From NCBI GenBank assembly GCA_021399435.1, contig JAJTUP010000042.1:543443-607442 (forward strand): DNA of 64,000 nucleotides, read 5' to 3'. Positions 42,358 to 52,212 of this stretch are shown here, piece by piece. Position numbers and translations under genes: made by a program. Under the pieces are notes generated by a model, which saw only the letters and a program-made list of their open reading frames with translations, ran no database searches and was not told the origin of the DNA. The stretch comes from Diaporthe sp. PMI_573. Its lineage: Eukaryota > Ascomycota > Sordariomycetes > Diaporthales > Diaporthaceae. How positions within the stretch are numbered: the first letter of the stretch is position 1; each line of letters begins with the position of its first letter.

Positions 42358-42525
42358 AAATTGACTAAATCAATTGAAATTGAGCAATTGGGACCAGTTG
42401 GCACTAATTGGTGCCAATTTCAATTGATTCTTCTGCCCTGGGTGGGTGCTAGGGTTGGCTAAAGTTGGTGGAGTTGGTAAAACTGTCCGGGCATGTGATA
42501 TGTCCGGCTGACTGGTAAACCACGT
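42358..42525 (-). repeat. Right terminal inverted repeat of pogo element
   Basis: Exact reverse complement of 40201-40368. It lies 152 bases upstream of the transposase start codon, so it may also hold the promoter. Confidence 0.9.
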
Positions 42526-42820
42526 TATATATTTATAAGGACAGGTATATTGTACGATTATCTAGTACATGGACGTGTAATTGGACAATCTGTTGGAATG
42601 TTTTAGCCGAATCGAGTATACAATTCGGCTAGAATACCTGACACCTAGTCTACTGGCAGGGTTAATTTGCACCTTGATGCTCTGACTCTGGTGGACTTTA
42701 CCCACTGTCTCATACTGAGAGTCAGTTTCCCTGTCATCCAATACGAGGCCGCGTCGTTATGCTTATCGGCACTTCAGCGACCCCATTGACGAACATCAAT
42801 GATGGAATCTATTTGCTTTA

Positions 42821-44002
42821 ATGTTGAGAACTGACAGCGTCCAGAGAAGAATCAAGAACCGTACATCAACTGAAAGCCGGTCAGCCATGTGCAGGGACAA
42901 CAACAGGAAAGCAGCATCCACGTTCGAGCGGCAGTACGGTAGCGATGTGCCCGAGTCCACATGTTGCCACTTTCCTTTCACCGAATCCACTTTGGCGGAT
43001 CCATGCTTCGCTGTCGACCAGACCTCGTCGGCTTCCTTCGGCGTCGGGACCATGGTATCAAGCGCCATCGAAAGGAACAACAGCTGCGTGGTGGAAGAGC
43101 TCGCAAGTAGCCTCGAGGAATCAAACTCCTACACAAGCGTTGCCTCTGCCTTTACACCACCTCGAAATGGCCTCGTAAATTCGGTATCTTCATTGGTGGG
43201 AGGCATGCGGCCATGGACGACGACCGTAGCCTCCTCCAATGGTAACCGCCATCATAACAGCAGCAGCAGCCCTCTATCTCCTCAAAACAAACCATGTGTG
43301 GCCACCCATGAGCAGCAGCCGTGCCCAAGCCCCGGAGAGGCATGCAACGCCATGGCTCTCCGGACGCTGAGGAACATCCACGTGGTAGCGGACGAGTGTT
43401 TGTCCAGCACGGACGACGGCGGGCAGGGGCAACAGCAGCTGCGGCCACGAGATCAGGCCCGTGAAACAGGCACAGTGCTGTCGCAGCTGGAAGACGGCCT
43501 GGCCGCGGCGACATCGATCCTCAGCTGCGGGCGCTGCGGCATGCGGCCGCAGCTGCAGCTCCTCGTGGCCACGATCCTGGAGATGCTCGTGCAGTGGTGC
43601 GGAGCCGTCGTGCGGAGCAGGACCCCGGCCACGACGGCCACGGACGCCCGGGCGTTCGCCCCGGATCCGTCATGTCGGGGACGAGGGGAGCTCGTCTGCG
43701 CGCAACCGGTCACGATCGGTGCTTACCAGCTCGACAGGGGACTCGAGGTGCCGGTGGTGGCCCACGTCGTTATGGAGAAGCTGCACAGGCTGGAAGGGCT
43801 GCTGGAGAGGCTGCTGGCGCGGATGGAGGAGTCGAACATGGCGGTTGGGTCGAAAAACGGGCACAGTCCGGCGACGTTCTCGCTGCGTGAGGTCGGCCTG
43901 CTGGAGATTATTCGGGAAAGGCTTGTGGATTGTTTAAGATGTCAGGTCGGTATGGTACGAGACGACGCGGTGCGTCTTCAGAGGAGTTCCGTCGGAGTGT
44001 AG
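42821..44002 (+). CDS. AflR-type transcription factor C-terminal protein
   Basis: The 393-codon frame has, at residues about 215-265, the pattern LEDGLAAATSILSCGRCGMRPQLQLLVATILEMLVQWCG, and at about 345-380 LREVGLLEIIRERLVDCL. Such helices, with a Cys-rich turn, occur in the C-terminal regulatory domain of AflR-like Zn2Cys6 factors of fungal secondary metabolism. A Ser/Asn/Gln-rich linker covers residues 85-215. The Zn2Cys6 cluster (CX2CX6CX5-12CX2CX6-8C), normally at the N-terminus, is not visible, and the pogo element ends only 295 bases upstream. The DNA-binding part may have been on a lost 5' exon. Whether the remaining frame is expressed is unknown. No metabolic gene cluster is adjacent. 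Confidence 0.5.
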   Translation: MLRTDSVQRRIKNRTSTESRSAMCRDNNRKAASTFERQYGSDVPESTCCHFPFTESTLADPCFAVDQTSSASFGVGTMVSSAIERNNSCVVEELASSLEESNSYTSVASAFTPPRNGLVNSVSSLVGGMRPWTTTVASSNGNRHHNSSSSPLSPQNKPCVATHEQQPCPSPGEACNAMALRTLRNIHVVADECLSSTDDGGQGQQQLRPRDQARETGTVLSQLEDGLAAATSILSCGRCGMRPQLQLLVATILEMLVQWCGAVVRSRTPATTATDARAFAPDPSCRGRGELVCAQPVTIGAYQLDRGLEVPVVAHVVMEKLHRLEGLLERLLARMEESNMAVGSKNGHSPATFSLREVGLLEIIRERLVDCLRCQVGMVRDDAVRLQRSSVGV

Positions 44003-44143
44003 CGTCAGCGTTGGTTTTCTCGTTGTTCTGGCTATTTCGCTAGGCGAAATCACACCATTTCCAGTTCGAATAGTCCTTTGCTTGTGTAGAATGGCATCTT
44101 TCATACATGTAAATATAAGGAAACATATGGCACCATCTAGAAC

Positions 44144-44650
44144 TCAAAAGTAATTCCCATTCCAGGCCATGTCTTCTACCCCGAACAGACAGCTATCAAG
44201 GTCAATGCCCAGGTCCTGAAAGATATCCTGGAAGTCTGCGTTGGAAAACGGCTCGTTGCAGCCCGCGAGAGGATCAACGCTGGCCTGACCAGCACCGGAA
44301 ACTAACTGCTGAGCCTCGGATATCTTTGCCGAAAGCGTCTCGAAAGTCGCAACACACTGCTGCACAGAGACGCTCAGGTGCGCATGTGCGCGCAGGGCCC
44401 GCATCGCCATCTGCCAAGACTGCGACACGGACTGCGTGAACAGGTCGTCGGCTTGCAGCATGGAAGCAAGCAAGACGGTCCCTGCCACATGGAGGTAGAA
44501 CACGCGATGCCACCACATGATGCTGCCGAGATTGGCGCTTGAGTTGTGTTCCTGGTGGACGAGTTCTGTCATTTTCTGAGCGTTTTCAATGCAGAGGACG
44601 GCGCATTCCCGGAAGACCTTGTCCTTCAGGCCCTGTCCGGGCAACTGGCT
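44144..44650 (-). pseudogene. Fungal transcription factor C-terminal remnant
   Basis: A 166-codon minus frame resembles the last part of fungal-specific Zn2Cys6 regulators with a fungal_trans middle domain: helices with IMWWHRVFYLHVAGTVLLASML, then SVSQSWQMAMRALRAHAHLSVSVQQCVATFETLS, and an acidic/aromatic tail (FQDIFQDLGIDLDSCLFG) that looks like an activation region. The zinc cluster and the main fungal_trans domain are missing upstream. An in-frame Met at 44644 is not a native start; an acceptor-like TTCTTCAAG near 44655 suggests an earlier exon that is lost. It converges with the AflR-like frame at 42821-44002. Confidence 0.55.
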
Positions 44651-45034
44651 TGAAGAACAAGATATTTAGGACAATGCACCACAACTTGGTCTATACATGC
44701 TCCTTTGCAAGCGTAGCATTGCTTCTTCAAAGTACACATAATGTTGAGGCTGTCTATGTTCCCAGACGTTGGTGTTGCTGAACCTCTATTGCGTCTGCTC
44801 CTGGGATTGAGCTTAAAGGATTGGACCGACACGGATTTGCGTGTTGTATGTTGTGCGCGCGGCATCAACCGGGAGCGAGTGATGTAATATATACAGTGCA
44901 ACTTTACCGAGACCGATTCGATGCACGCCTCTATCGGCCAACACAAGCTCCAAGAAAGCCCTCCAAGTAAGCCTGCAGAGTGACACTACAGCCAGCATCT
45001 AAGCACACAGCTGTTAACTTTAATAAACCTCAAA

Positions 45035-45511
45035 ATGGTCAAAGGATTTGGTCCACAGTCTTCTACAAGAAGATTGCCATTCACATATGCCGCCATGCAA
45101 TGGTTGAAGCCTCACCCTGAGCTGATGGTGATTTTCATCGGCCCAGAAGAGGTTCCTTTTAGCGTGCACAAGAACTTTTTCTGCGCAAAGTCATCGTACT
45201 ACCGCGAGAAATATGCCGGCAGGGCCGAGGATTCGTACATCGAGCGACTGCCTTAATGTCCCATCGAAGTGTTCGGCTTTGTTCAACATGTCCTGTACAC
45301 TAGCGTGGTCATCCCTGATGAACTCCTCTTGCCATCATACGAGATTCTGGTCGGAGTTTGGAAGTTGGGACATGAGCTTCGCATAGATGGTCTTTGCAAC
45401 CAACTTCTCGACGCAATGATAGTAGTGCGACGGGTTGGCGAAAATCTCATTTGGGTCAAGTTGAACCCTCTTCCTTTGGACAGTTCTGCTAGCTTCAATT
45501 TAACGTTCTAG
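45035..45511 (+). pseudogene. BTB/POZ-domain protein with premature stop
   Basis: BTB/POZ is a protein-interaction fold. The frame shows the N-terminal part (LMVIFIGPEEVPFSVHKNFFCAKSSYYREKY, the typical D/G-x-FSVHK-x-x-L pattern) and then a TAA stop at 45254-45256. The same frame continues past the stop as IEVFGFVQHVLYTSVVIPDE and LGHELRIDGLCNQLLDAMI, the second half of the BTB fold, with a donor-like site after LLDAMI. Fungal single-BTB proteins of this kind are about 200-300 residues. One stop separates the two halves, so as it stands it would make a 73-residue truncated product. Confidence 0.65.
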
Positions 45512-45620
45512 CTCTTGATTTTTTTGTGAGGCGGAACCAGCTTGAAACTAACCCTTGCATGAGTCAACAAGACATGGCTGATTTCCTCTACAACTAATAC
45601 CAGACCATATAAACAATTTA

Positions 45621-46766
45621 TTAACTTATCCATGGAGCGCTTACTTGCCGGGGGGCCTCAAGGCGTCGTTTCTGTGGTATAACAGCGGGACGCCCGGTAT
45701 CGAGGCGTCGTTTCTGTGGAACAACAGTAGGACACCCTGTATGGCCCCCTTGTTTGGCCAAGTGCGCCACCAGTTCTGCAGACTTCCAAGTAAGGGCGCC
45801 ATAGGCCTTTGCGACATCGTTGTTCGCGTTCGAGGCAGTCTCGCAAGCCTCTGTGACAGCTTGGAACAGCCTCAACGCTGTAGGGTCGTCATGTCGTACT
45901 GGAGAGTCGGCTCGAACCACTTCCTCCACTTCCTCCGTTTCCTCGTCGTCCTCGTCCTCCACATCCTTCTCCACCTGCTCCAGTGTCTCCCTGTTGCGTG
46001 TATGGCCTCCTTCATGGGTGTCAGTCGCTCCCTGCATGCCTGGCGACCTCCGAACCCCTTCCCTCACGGTCTTGGCCACGAGGAGCTCCAGGTGTGATAG
46101 ATCCCAAGGATGGTCCACCACCTGGCCCACCTTCAGGCCGGTCTTCTCCATCAGCCACCCTAATAAATAATGGTCTCCCCCCTTTTCGACGAGTCCCAGC
46201 AGGCGTAGCGAGCGCACAAGTCGGATGTATGAGTTCTGTGTCCTGCTTCGGTCCCATACCCGCTTGAGATTGACCTTGTTTGCAAACTGTCTGTCCTTGG
46301 CGGAGACGTAACGAGGCTTTGTGTCGGCATCGCTGTCAAAGAGGCTCATCGCAAATTGCCCCAGGCGTACCATTTGATCCTCGTCCTTCCCCTGCATCCA
46401 TTTCGCTGTGACGACTTTCAGCTCGTGGAATCCCCAAATACTCCTCGTCGCCTGGCATTCCAGTTTAGAGGGGTTGAAATCCTGAATAACATCAAATATC
46501 GGCTTGTTTCTTTCATACACGAATGCTATAAGCAGGCTCTTGGGGTCTGTTGCACTTATGCCGGTCCCGAGGAATTCAAGAGCCCTCAAAATTCCCATGT
46601 ACGAGTCCAGTGTGGAAGGAGCTTGTCGGCCCATAGTCAAGCTGTACACAAGGTCGACATGGTCTCTTGTCGTCTGCTTGAGCTTGTAGAAGCTTTGGAG
46701 CAAGGCTTCAGTATAGGTTCTGTAGTTCTCAACTCTGTCCCTTTTGGCATTCATGGCGGAGCACAT
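45621..46766 (-). CDS. 381-residue protein of unknown function
   Basis: A single intact minus frame starting at ATG 46766, about 108 bases downstream of a TATA-like box at 46874-46882. The N-terminal 240 residues are helical and globular (DLVYSLTMGRQAPSTLDSYMGILRALEFLG; RSLRLLGLVEKGGDHYLLGWLMEKTGLK). A highly acidic run (EDEDDEETEEVEEVV) follows at about residue 275, then helices. The C-terminal tail contains two copies of a PQKRRL unit (VVPQKRRLD and VIPQKRRLE), basic patches that look like nuclear signals. The globular part has a winged-helix feel (LLGLVEKGGDHYLL) but I do not recognise a family. The upstream short frames at 46867-47270 might be further exons. Confidence 0.5.
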   Translation of the reverse strand: MCSAMNAKRDRVENYRTYTEALLQSFYKLKQTTRDHVDLVYSLTMGRQAPSTLDSYMGILRALEFLGTGISATDPKSLLIAFVYERNKPIFDVIQDFNPSKLECQATRSIWGFHELKVVTAKWMQGKDEDQMVRLGQFAMSLFDSDADTKPRYVSAKDRQFANKVNLKRVWDRSRTQNSYIRLVRSLRLLGLVEKGGDHYLLGWLMEKTGLKVGQVVDHPWDLSHLELLVAKTVREGVRRSPGMQGATDTHEGGHTRNRETLEQVEKDVEDEDDEETEEVEEVVRADSPVRHDDPTALRLFQAVTEACETASNANNDVAKAYGALTWKSAELVAHLAKQGGHTGCPTVVPQKRRLDTGRPAVIPQKRRLEAPRQVSAPWIS

Positions 46767-46873
46767 TGTGGACTGGTTGCAAACGATGTGCGAAGCGTCG
46801 TGGTTTCTGTGAGTAAAGAATGGTGTGAATGGGAGTTTTGTCCTAACATGACCATGGACTGGGACTTTACGGC

Positions 46874-46882
46874 TTTATATAG
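46874..46882 (-). promoter_or_regulatory. TATA-like box
   Basis: TATATAAAG on the minus strand, 108 bases before ATG 46766, which supports that start for the unknown protein. Confidence 0.35.
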
Positions 46883-47471
46883 ACACTGGAGCTGTCTCGT
46901 TGAATGGGGTCCATGGTCGACCAACAGATTGTGGTTAGCCTCGTTGCAAGCCGCGATCGACGTGCCAGCACATCGCATCGGTTGAGGCCCATGGCCTGCG
47001 AGTACTTTTTCCACTTGGAAAGATGACAGAGGTCTTCGACCAACTGTGAGGGATCAGGCCGACGCGCCTTGCGTAGGCCCCCAATGGTAAACTTCCATTG
47101 ACCGTCGGGTGCCATTGCTCAAGGCCCAAGCGACCCGGTACCGTGAGTGTGCGTCCGTGATACTGGTGCCTTGACGCCTGCGCAGTTGCAGTAGGATTGC
47201 ACCCTTCATGAATCCTTTCGGCAACCACGCTTGCCCACCGCGTAGGAGACCAAGCGGCCGCCACTTTCATGGCGCCTGTGATGGCCTTGAGCGCCCAATG
47301 AACAAGAAAGAACGGAGGGCGATGAGTAGCCCCAACCTGACGCTCTCAGCTTCCAAGAATCTGGCAAAGGATTGGATGGACTGCCGGCCTTGTATCACCA
47401 ACCATGATCAGTTGGCCAAGGTGACCCGAAGCTTGATGTCATGCACGTCCCATAGCTTCCCCCTTCCTTTT
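46883..47471. other. No gene firmly supported
   Basis: Minus frames of 82 and 111 codons (47115-46867 and 47270-46935) could be small exons or shadow frames; the first reads MAPDGQWKFTIGGLRKARRPDPSQLVEDLC. No motif is recognised. Confidence 0.2.
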
Positions 47472-47951
47472 CTACCTAGCAGACAACTTCTGCTTTCGCC
47501 ACTGCTGTGCCACGGCGCTCGCGCTGCGGCCCAAATCAGCCCCTATCCGACCATCCTTCCACCCCTTCTGCTTCAGCTGGGCAAGTCGACGCCGTTCCCT
47601 CGATGACCACTGGCGAAGACGATGCCCACTCCTCTTCCGACGTGCTGGGTTCCTCCTGCCACCGCTGCCACTGCCGCTGCCACTGCCGCTGCCGCTTCCG
47701 CCACCGCTGCCGCTGCTTTCATCGCCCTCATCCTGACCCTCGTCCTCTTCCTCATTCTCCCCATCGTCATCCTTATCGCCATCGCTGTCCAGTGTAGCAA
47801 AGTCAATGGGGAAGTCAAGGAGAGCCTTAGACAGGGAAGCCTTAGGCAGGGAAAGACAGTTGTCGAGAAGGATCGGCGGTCCTGCCCTCTTGGTTGGCGG
47901 TCCTGCCCCGACTTGACATTCGCTTGTAGGTACGAGTTCTTGGCTAGTCAC
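47472..47951 (-). CDS. Myb/SANT-like helix protein with acidic and Gly-Ser tracts
   Basis: The 159-codon minus frame holds an acidic tract (DSDGDKDDDGENEEEDEGQD), then a GSGSGSG repeat of about 20 residues, and a C-terminal Myb-like helix-turn-helix (RLRQWSSRERRRLAQLKQKGWKDGRIGADLGRSASAVAQQWRK). The three Trp/aromatic-spaced helices fit a SANT/Myb fold that binds DNA or histones. The start is uncertain: the first Met at 47951 is preceded by an open stretch, and a GT...AG intron of about 60 bases could join it to the frame ending at 47994. If so, both parts form one nuclear protein. Confidence 0.4.
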   Translation of the reverse strand: MTSQELVPTSECQVGAGPPTKRAGPPILLDNCLSLPKASLSKALLDFPIDFATLDSDGDKDDDGENEEEDEGQDEGDESSGSGGGSGSGSGSGSGSGGRRNPARRKRSGHRLRQWSSRERRRLAQLKQKGWKDGRIGADLGRSASAVAQQWRKQKLSAR

Positions 47952-47993
47952 TAGACTGGCGGCCGCGTTGACGTTCCTTTGACCTCTGATGTA

Positions 47994-48710
47994 TCACGCC
48001 GACTTGCCTCCCCTCGCACCTTGTTTCATTACCTTCGTCGCCGTAAATCTCGACTGCTGGTCTTGCAACGCCACGGGTAATGGAGGTGCTGGTGCCTCTG
48101 CTATCCTTCGGCACGAGCTTCGGGGTAGGCTTTTGGCGGCGCCAGACCGAGTCACAACGTTCTGTAGCGCCTCTTGACGGGCCGTAATCCGAGCACTGCG
48201 ACGAAGCGGTTGGGTAGTTGTTGAAGACTGAGGTGCATTCCTTGTGCTCTCCCTTCGCTGCAGATGATCACTAGAGGGCTTGCTCCCCTTCGAATGTGGT
48301 CTTTCTGTAGTTCTCACTGCACGTTCGCCATCTGGTCTTCCAACCTCAGCAGTTCCAGACTCCTGTGAGTCCCCAGCCGATCCTGCATCAGCACCGTCAG
48401 ATGCCTCATTGTGAAAGCCCAGGTCGTCGCCGCCGCGTCTAAACCGCTTGGAAGGCGGTCCATTATCAGCAGTATCGTCGCGGCTACGCTTTGGTTTCGC
48501 TCCTTGGTAACCGGAACCGCCCTTGCGGCCTGGCGTCGGGCCAGGCTCACCAGCATCCCGCTTCTGCTTCTTGATGATTCGATCGTGGGTAGCCTCATCG
48601 TCGCCATCATGTCCGAATCTCTTCGTGCCACGTACGGCGTTCGGGCTGGTCTCGGCCACGCTGGATCCGTTCAACTCGGCCTCTATGAGCGGGACTTGCT
48701 GCAAAGCCAT
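47994..48710 (-). CDS. Basic, disordered nuclear-type protein, unknown
   Basis: A minus frame with a Met at 48710 (MALQQVPLIEAELNG) preferred over 48743. Almost the whole product is low-complexity and charged: RIIKKQKRDAGEP, KRSRDDTADNGPPSKRFRRGG, then QPLRRSARITARQEAL. Several KKQK/KR-type nuclear signals are visible. No folded domain is seen. It may be the N-terminal part of the Myb-like gene downstream. The composition agrees with a chromatin or RNA-binding protein, but nothing proves it. Confidence 0.35.
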   Translation of the reverse strand: MALQQVPLIEAELNGSSVAETSPNAVRGTKRFGHDGDDEATHDRIIKKQKRDAGEPGPTPGRKGGSGYQGAKPKRSRDDTADNGPPSKRFRRGGDDLGFHNEASDGADAGSAGDSQESGTAEVGRPDGERAVRTTERPHSKGSKPSSDHLQRRESTRNAPQSSTTTQPLRRSARITARQEALQNVVTRSGAAKSLPRSSCRRIAEAPAPPLPVALQDQQSRFTATKVMKQGARGGKSA

Positions 48711-48743
48711 GGAAAGGCAGGGCCCTCTCGACCAAAACGGCAA

Positions 48744-50121
48744 AATGGTCCCACGCCATTTAGCTCAGCAATGGTTGAGATCCCCATCTACGCCCCTGCT
48801 CCCAGCTCCCTCCCACCACCCATTTTTCTCCGATATGGCACAAGGCAGGGGCTCATCTCCCCATTGATCACAGCTTGGTCAAAGAATATGCGAATACCAT
48901 ACACGTTGGTCAACATGCAAGGCAGAGTTTTGAAGAAAGTAACATGAAGTACTTCGTAAAATACAATAATATGTGTATAAAGTACAGTACTTGTCAGAAG
49001 TATATCTTGGCGGGATAACTAAACCGATTCGGACCACGAGAATTGTTTGTCGTACTGTACTATCAAAGATTTCACTCTGTTCCTCATGCACACTTCCACA
49101 AATTTTTCACGCACGTCTTAATGACCAAGGAGACGTCGGGAGGTCGCGAAAGGACCGTCCTCGGTCACTGACGAGCAGGGCCACCCCAGCATCCCCTGGA
49201 ATGGTTCTGGGCTTCCTTCTGCGCCTTGGACGCGACGAAGACAGGGTACCATGAGGCAGAATCAGTATCACAAGTCTAACAAGGCAGTTTCCCGGAAATA
49301 CCAGCTTACAGGGTTGGACCAACTGTACACTGCGCCGCGATGCGATTTGTGCATACACGCTGGGATCGACAAGGTTTGTCGGAGGGCGAGACATTCACGA
49401 GGACACATCGCCAAGGACGGCTCGACACCATATGCCTCATGATAGGTTAACACGGTGTATCCTAGGTGGTGTGGGTTGCATGACAGGCTCAACCCGGGCT
49501 GTTTACCGCGATTGTGCCTCGAGAGGTTGTCTTGACTATGCATTGATAAACGTTGTACAGTATCGCGCGGCGTTGCCTGATTCTTTCTGGGAGCATTGTT
49601 TTATTGGCCATTTTCCATCCTATCGACAATTTGACGGCTTCACCTCCATTGTTTATCGTTTTTGTCTTTTTCGCCTTTTTCAGTAGGTTCGAGTTTATGA
49701 TTCTGCAGTCGAATGGTGTTGTCAAAACTATCAATCTTTACGATATCTTCTAACAGACTTTTCTATCTACTTTCAGGGCCAACATCTTCAGTCTGTGGCT
49801 ATAAAGCAGACTTTACAATCCAAGTAAAGTCTATATATACACCGAATAACACCTCTGGTTTGACAGGCTAGACCTTTTATCTTTCTTTTGACTCCACAAT
49901 ATGATTTTACCGTGGACTTGTCGCCCCTTTGTCATATGTGTTACCTGGACCGCTGGGCCCATAGGAGCACAAGCTAATGCATTATTAAAGATGAGTCACT
50001 GCCAACTATTAAATGCAACGTTGTATTCTGTACTAAACACAGCTGGGTCTCAACCTCTATTTCTGTTTTTGCACAACCAATTCATTTTCAACTTTCGAAA
50101 AACGAACTACATGTCCTCCAG
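48744..50121. other. No gene recognised
   Basis: The frames at 49107-49543 and 49553-49753 are shadows with no motif. A/T-rich from about 49600. Confidence 0.35.
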
Positions 50122-50685
50122 TTGGAGGTGAGTCCACTAAAAATGTGCAGACTTCATCCTGCCCAACTTGCTCCTGCCTCCATGGTGAAGCACCAGAAAG
50201 GGTATGAGCTAGAGAACATTGCACCTCCCGCAGACTGCCGTCATTCCCACACCTATAGTCGGTTCCCCATCCACCACACTGCGAAACCCATTCTCAAAGA
50301 TCAGTGTTTCGACCATGAGGCGGGGGCCATGGCGCGACAGGCACTTTGTCTTACCGGGGTCTTCGATGATGATACCAGCGCCGATGAGTTAGATTCTTAT
50401 GAGCGCTTCGACAGATTGATGCTTGCAAAATCCATCTGCCGTGGTTTTTACGAATTAAACACGTCTCTGAACGAAAAGAGTGTGCCTGACACTAAGGCAG
50501 GTCCTGTGCAGGTCCAAAGGCAACACAGGACCTGGAACGGACGCATCTCTAAGCGGAATGGCTCTCAAAAAGTTCAAAGGTGTTATTTCACCCAAAACGC
50601 AGGCCCAAAGAGAGGGAGACTACGCCCGTGCCAGGAGAAACAAACTGACATCAAAGTCGGGGACTGTATTGTTGTTAAGGGATAG
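50122..50685 (+). other. Open frame, unknown
   Basis: A 187-codon frame (start ATG 50122 or the internal ATG at 50143) without recognised motif. It has an acidic stretch with TGVFDDDTSADELDSYERFDRLMLA, which looks like real protein, while the C-terminal 60 residues, rich in Gln, Arg and Lys, overlap another open frame that reads better (ALKKFKGVISPKTQAQREG), suggesting a frame change near 50480. Confidence 0.25.
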
Positions 50686-51044
50686 AAAAGGAAGGAAATA
50701 AATTAAGCAGTTCTTGCAGTTTATCTCTATTAAAGGGGTTCATTGTGCTGGCACGTGGCTTTAGGACGCCCTATATTATGAATATTTATCAGGAGCTGCA
50801 AATAAATAAAATAGGTATCTAGTTTGAGACCGTTCGACATTTCGGGCGTAGGTAGCTCCGCACTGATGTGTCTGTTGATAAAGTCGGGGTCTGTCGTTAT
50901 AGGCCTGTGTACGGAGCGATCCAGGAATAAAAGGGAGTGCATGTGCGGGAGCCCACGCTTCTGGTACTCAATGGACCAGCAGTATGCGGTAACCTTGCCA
51001 ATACAATGAGTTCTGTACGATATCCCGACGCATTGCCTTCACCT

Positions 51045-51629
51045 TCATACGGAACACGAGCACAAGGATATCCGGCCGGTCCATTGGGTTCTGGCCGGGA
51101 CAGATTCGAAATGCGTCCGGAAACACCGATCGAGCTCAGAAGCCTCCTTCTCGGCTTTGTTGCGCTCGTTGAAGAGGTCCTGAATCATGGATTCAATATG
51201 GTTGATGTCCTCCTGAGAATCCGCCTTCTCGCGCTTGCTCTGCAGGGTGGTGATCTTCTGATAGTTCTTTTTGACCTCGGGCACGAACGTAACGAGGTCG
51301 TAAACGAACTTGCCGGCCTCGAACATGCGCAGCACTCCTTTCTAAGCGCGCCGAGCTTTCTCGAGAGCCAGCTCATCCCCAAACTGAGCGCGTTGCAAAT
51401 TGCGTGCAAACAGGAGAATGTCGTCTGGGACCTCGCGGCACTTATCGAAACCCCTTACGTCCGAGAAAATGAGAACGGAAAACAACGACCTTATGGATGG
51501 TTTCACCGAGTGAACTACTAAGCGACCCATAGTCCTGATTCCTTGGGAACCTTGTTGAATTTGCACTCGAAGGTATTCAACATTCGTTCCGTTGGTTCCA
51601 GCGGCCTCCAATATCCCGTAACATCGCAC
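51045..51629 (-). pseudogene. Coiled-coil protein remnant
   Basis: Minus reading gives DILLFARNLQRAQFGDELALEKARRA, a TAG stop near 51342, then VLRMFEAGKFVYDLVTFVPEVKKNYQKITTLQSKREKADSQEDINHIESMIQDLFNERNKAEKEASELDRC. The heptad spacing of the second part is strong. Family not recognised. One stop and no clear start. Confidence 0.35.
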
Positions 51630-52212
51630 TAGGACATATCGGATGTACCTGACAAAATATACGCGTAGCTAATGTGGTGTTAAACCTGGGAACAATTGCA
51701 TTCTTGGATGTGCCTTAAGCGTGCCCTTCATTCGACCCCTCCGCAGCCTACGCTATTGATCTAGCACCTACTTCAAACTCACTCTAAACGTTCGACCCTG
51801 GTACCTTCTTATCACGAGTCACTGCCAACAATGGAGTGGTTCTTATATATATCTTATTTTTCCTTCAAATTAAGCACGAGGTCGCAGACGAGGTCACAAA
51901 CTAGGTTATAGACATTCTGCTAATAGAGATCATAGAGAAGATTACGCACCGAGTAGTATCCTAGTATACACTTTATTATAATTCTCAGCATCTCCTAGGG
52001 ATAAATAATGTAACAGTAAGAATTTTATATATAAGGGGTATCATAAAGTCAAGACGCCCTAGGATGGCTGCAATTAGGTCTCGCCCTTTCCTCCCTTGCC
52101 CACAGGTTAGCACACCTAATAGCTTGGAGAGATGACCGGTGGATCTCTTCTAGACCAGGTGCACGCCAAGAAAGAAGACAACAGTGGTCGATACATGGGC
52201 ACCTTGAACTCC
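51630..52212. other. No gene recognised
   Basis: A/T-rich, no frame with a motif. It includes the 3' flank of the HNH gene. Confidence 0.35.

Larger units (their letters stand above)
40201..42525 (-). mobile_element. Complete pogo (Fot-like) DNA transposon
   Basis: A 2325-bp element bounded by inverted repeats that I find identical over 168 bases and by TA on both sides (40199-40200 and 42526-42527), the target-site duplication of the Tc1/mariner superfamily. The repeats begin ACGTGGTTTACC. It contains one open transposase frame on the minus strand. The intact frame and identical repeats indicate a recent insertion and possible competence to move. Confidence 0.92.

Noticed and set aside
38700..45511. 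Functional secondary-metabolite gene cluster
   Set aside because: Only one intact oxidoreductase and regulator remnants are present; no synthase, P450 or transporter is intact nearby.
47622..47954. Plus-strand frame opposite the Gly-Ser tract
   Set aside because: Ala/Thr run is the antisense of the GSGSG-coding repeat; the minus frame has the Myb-like motif.
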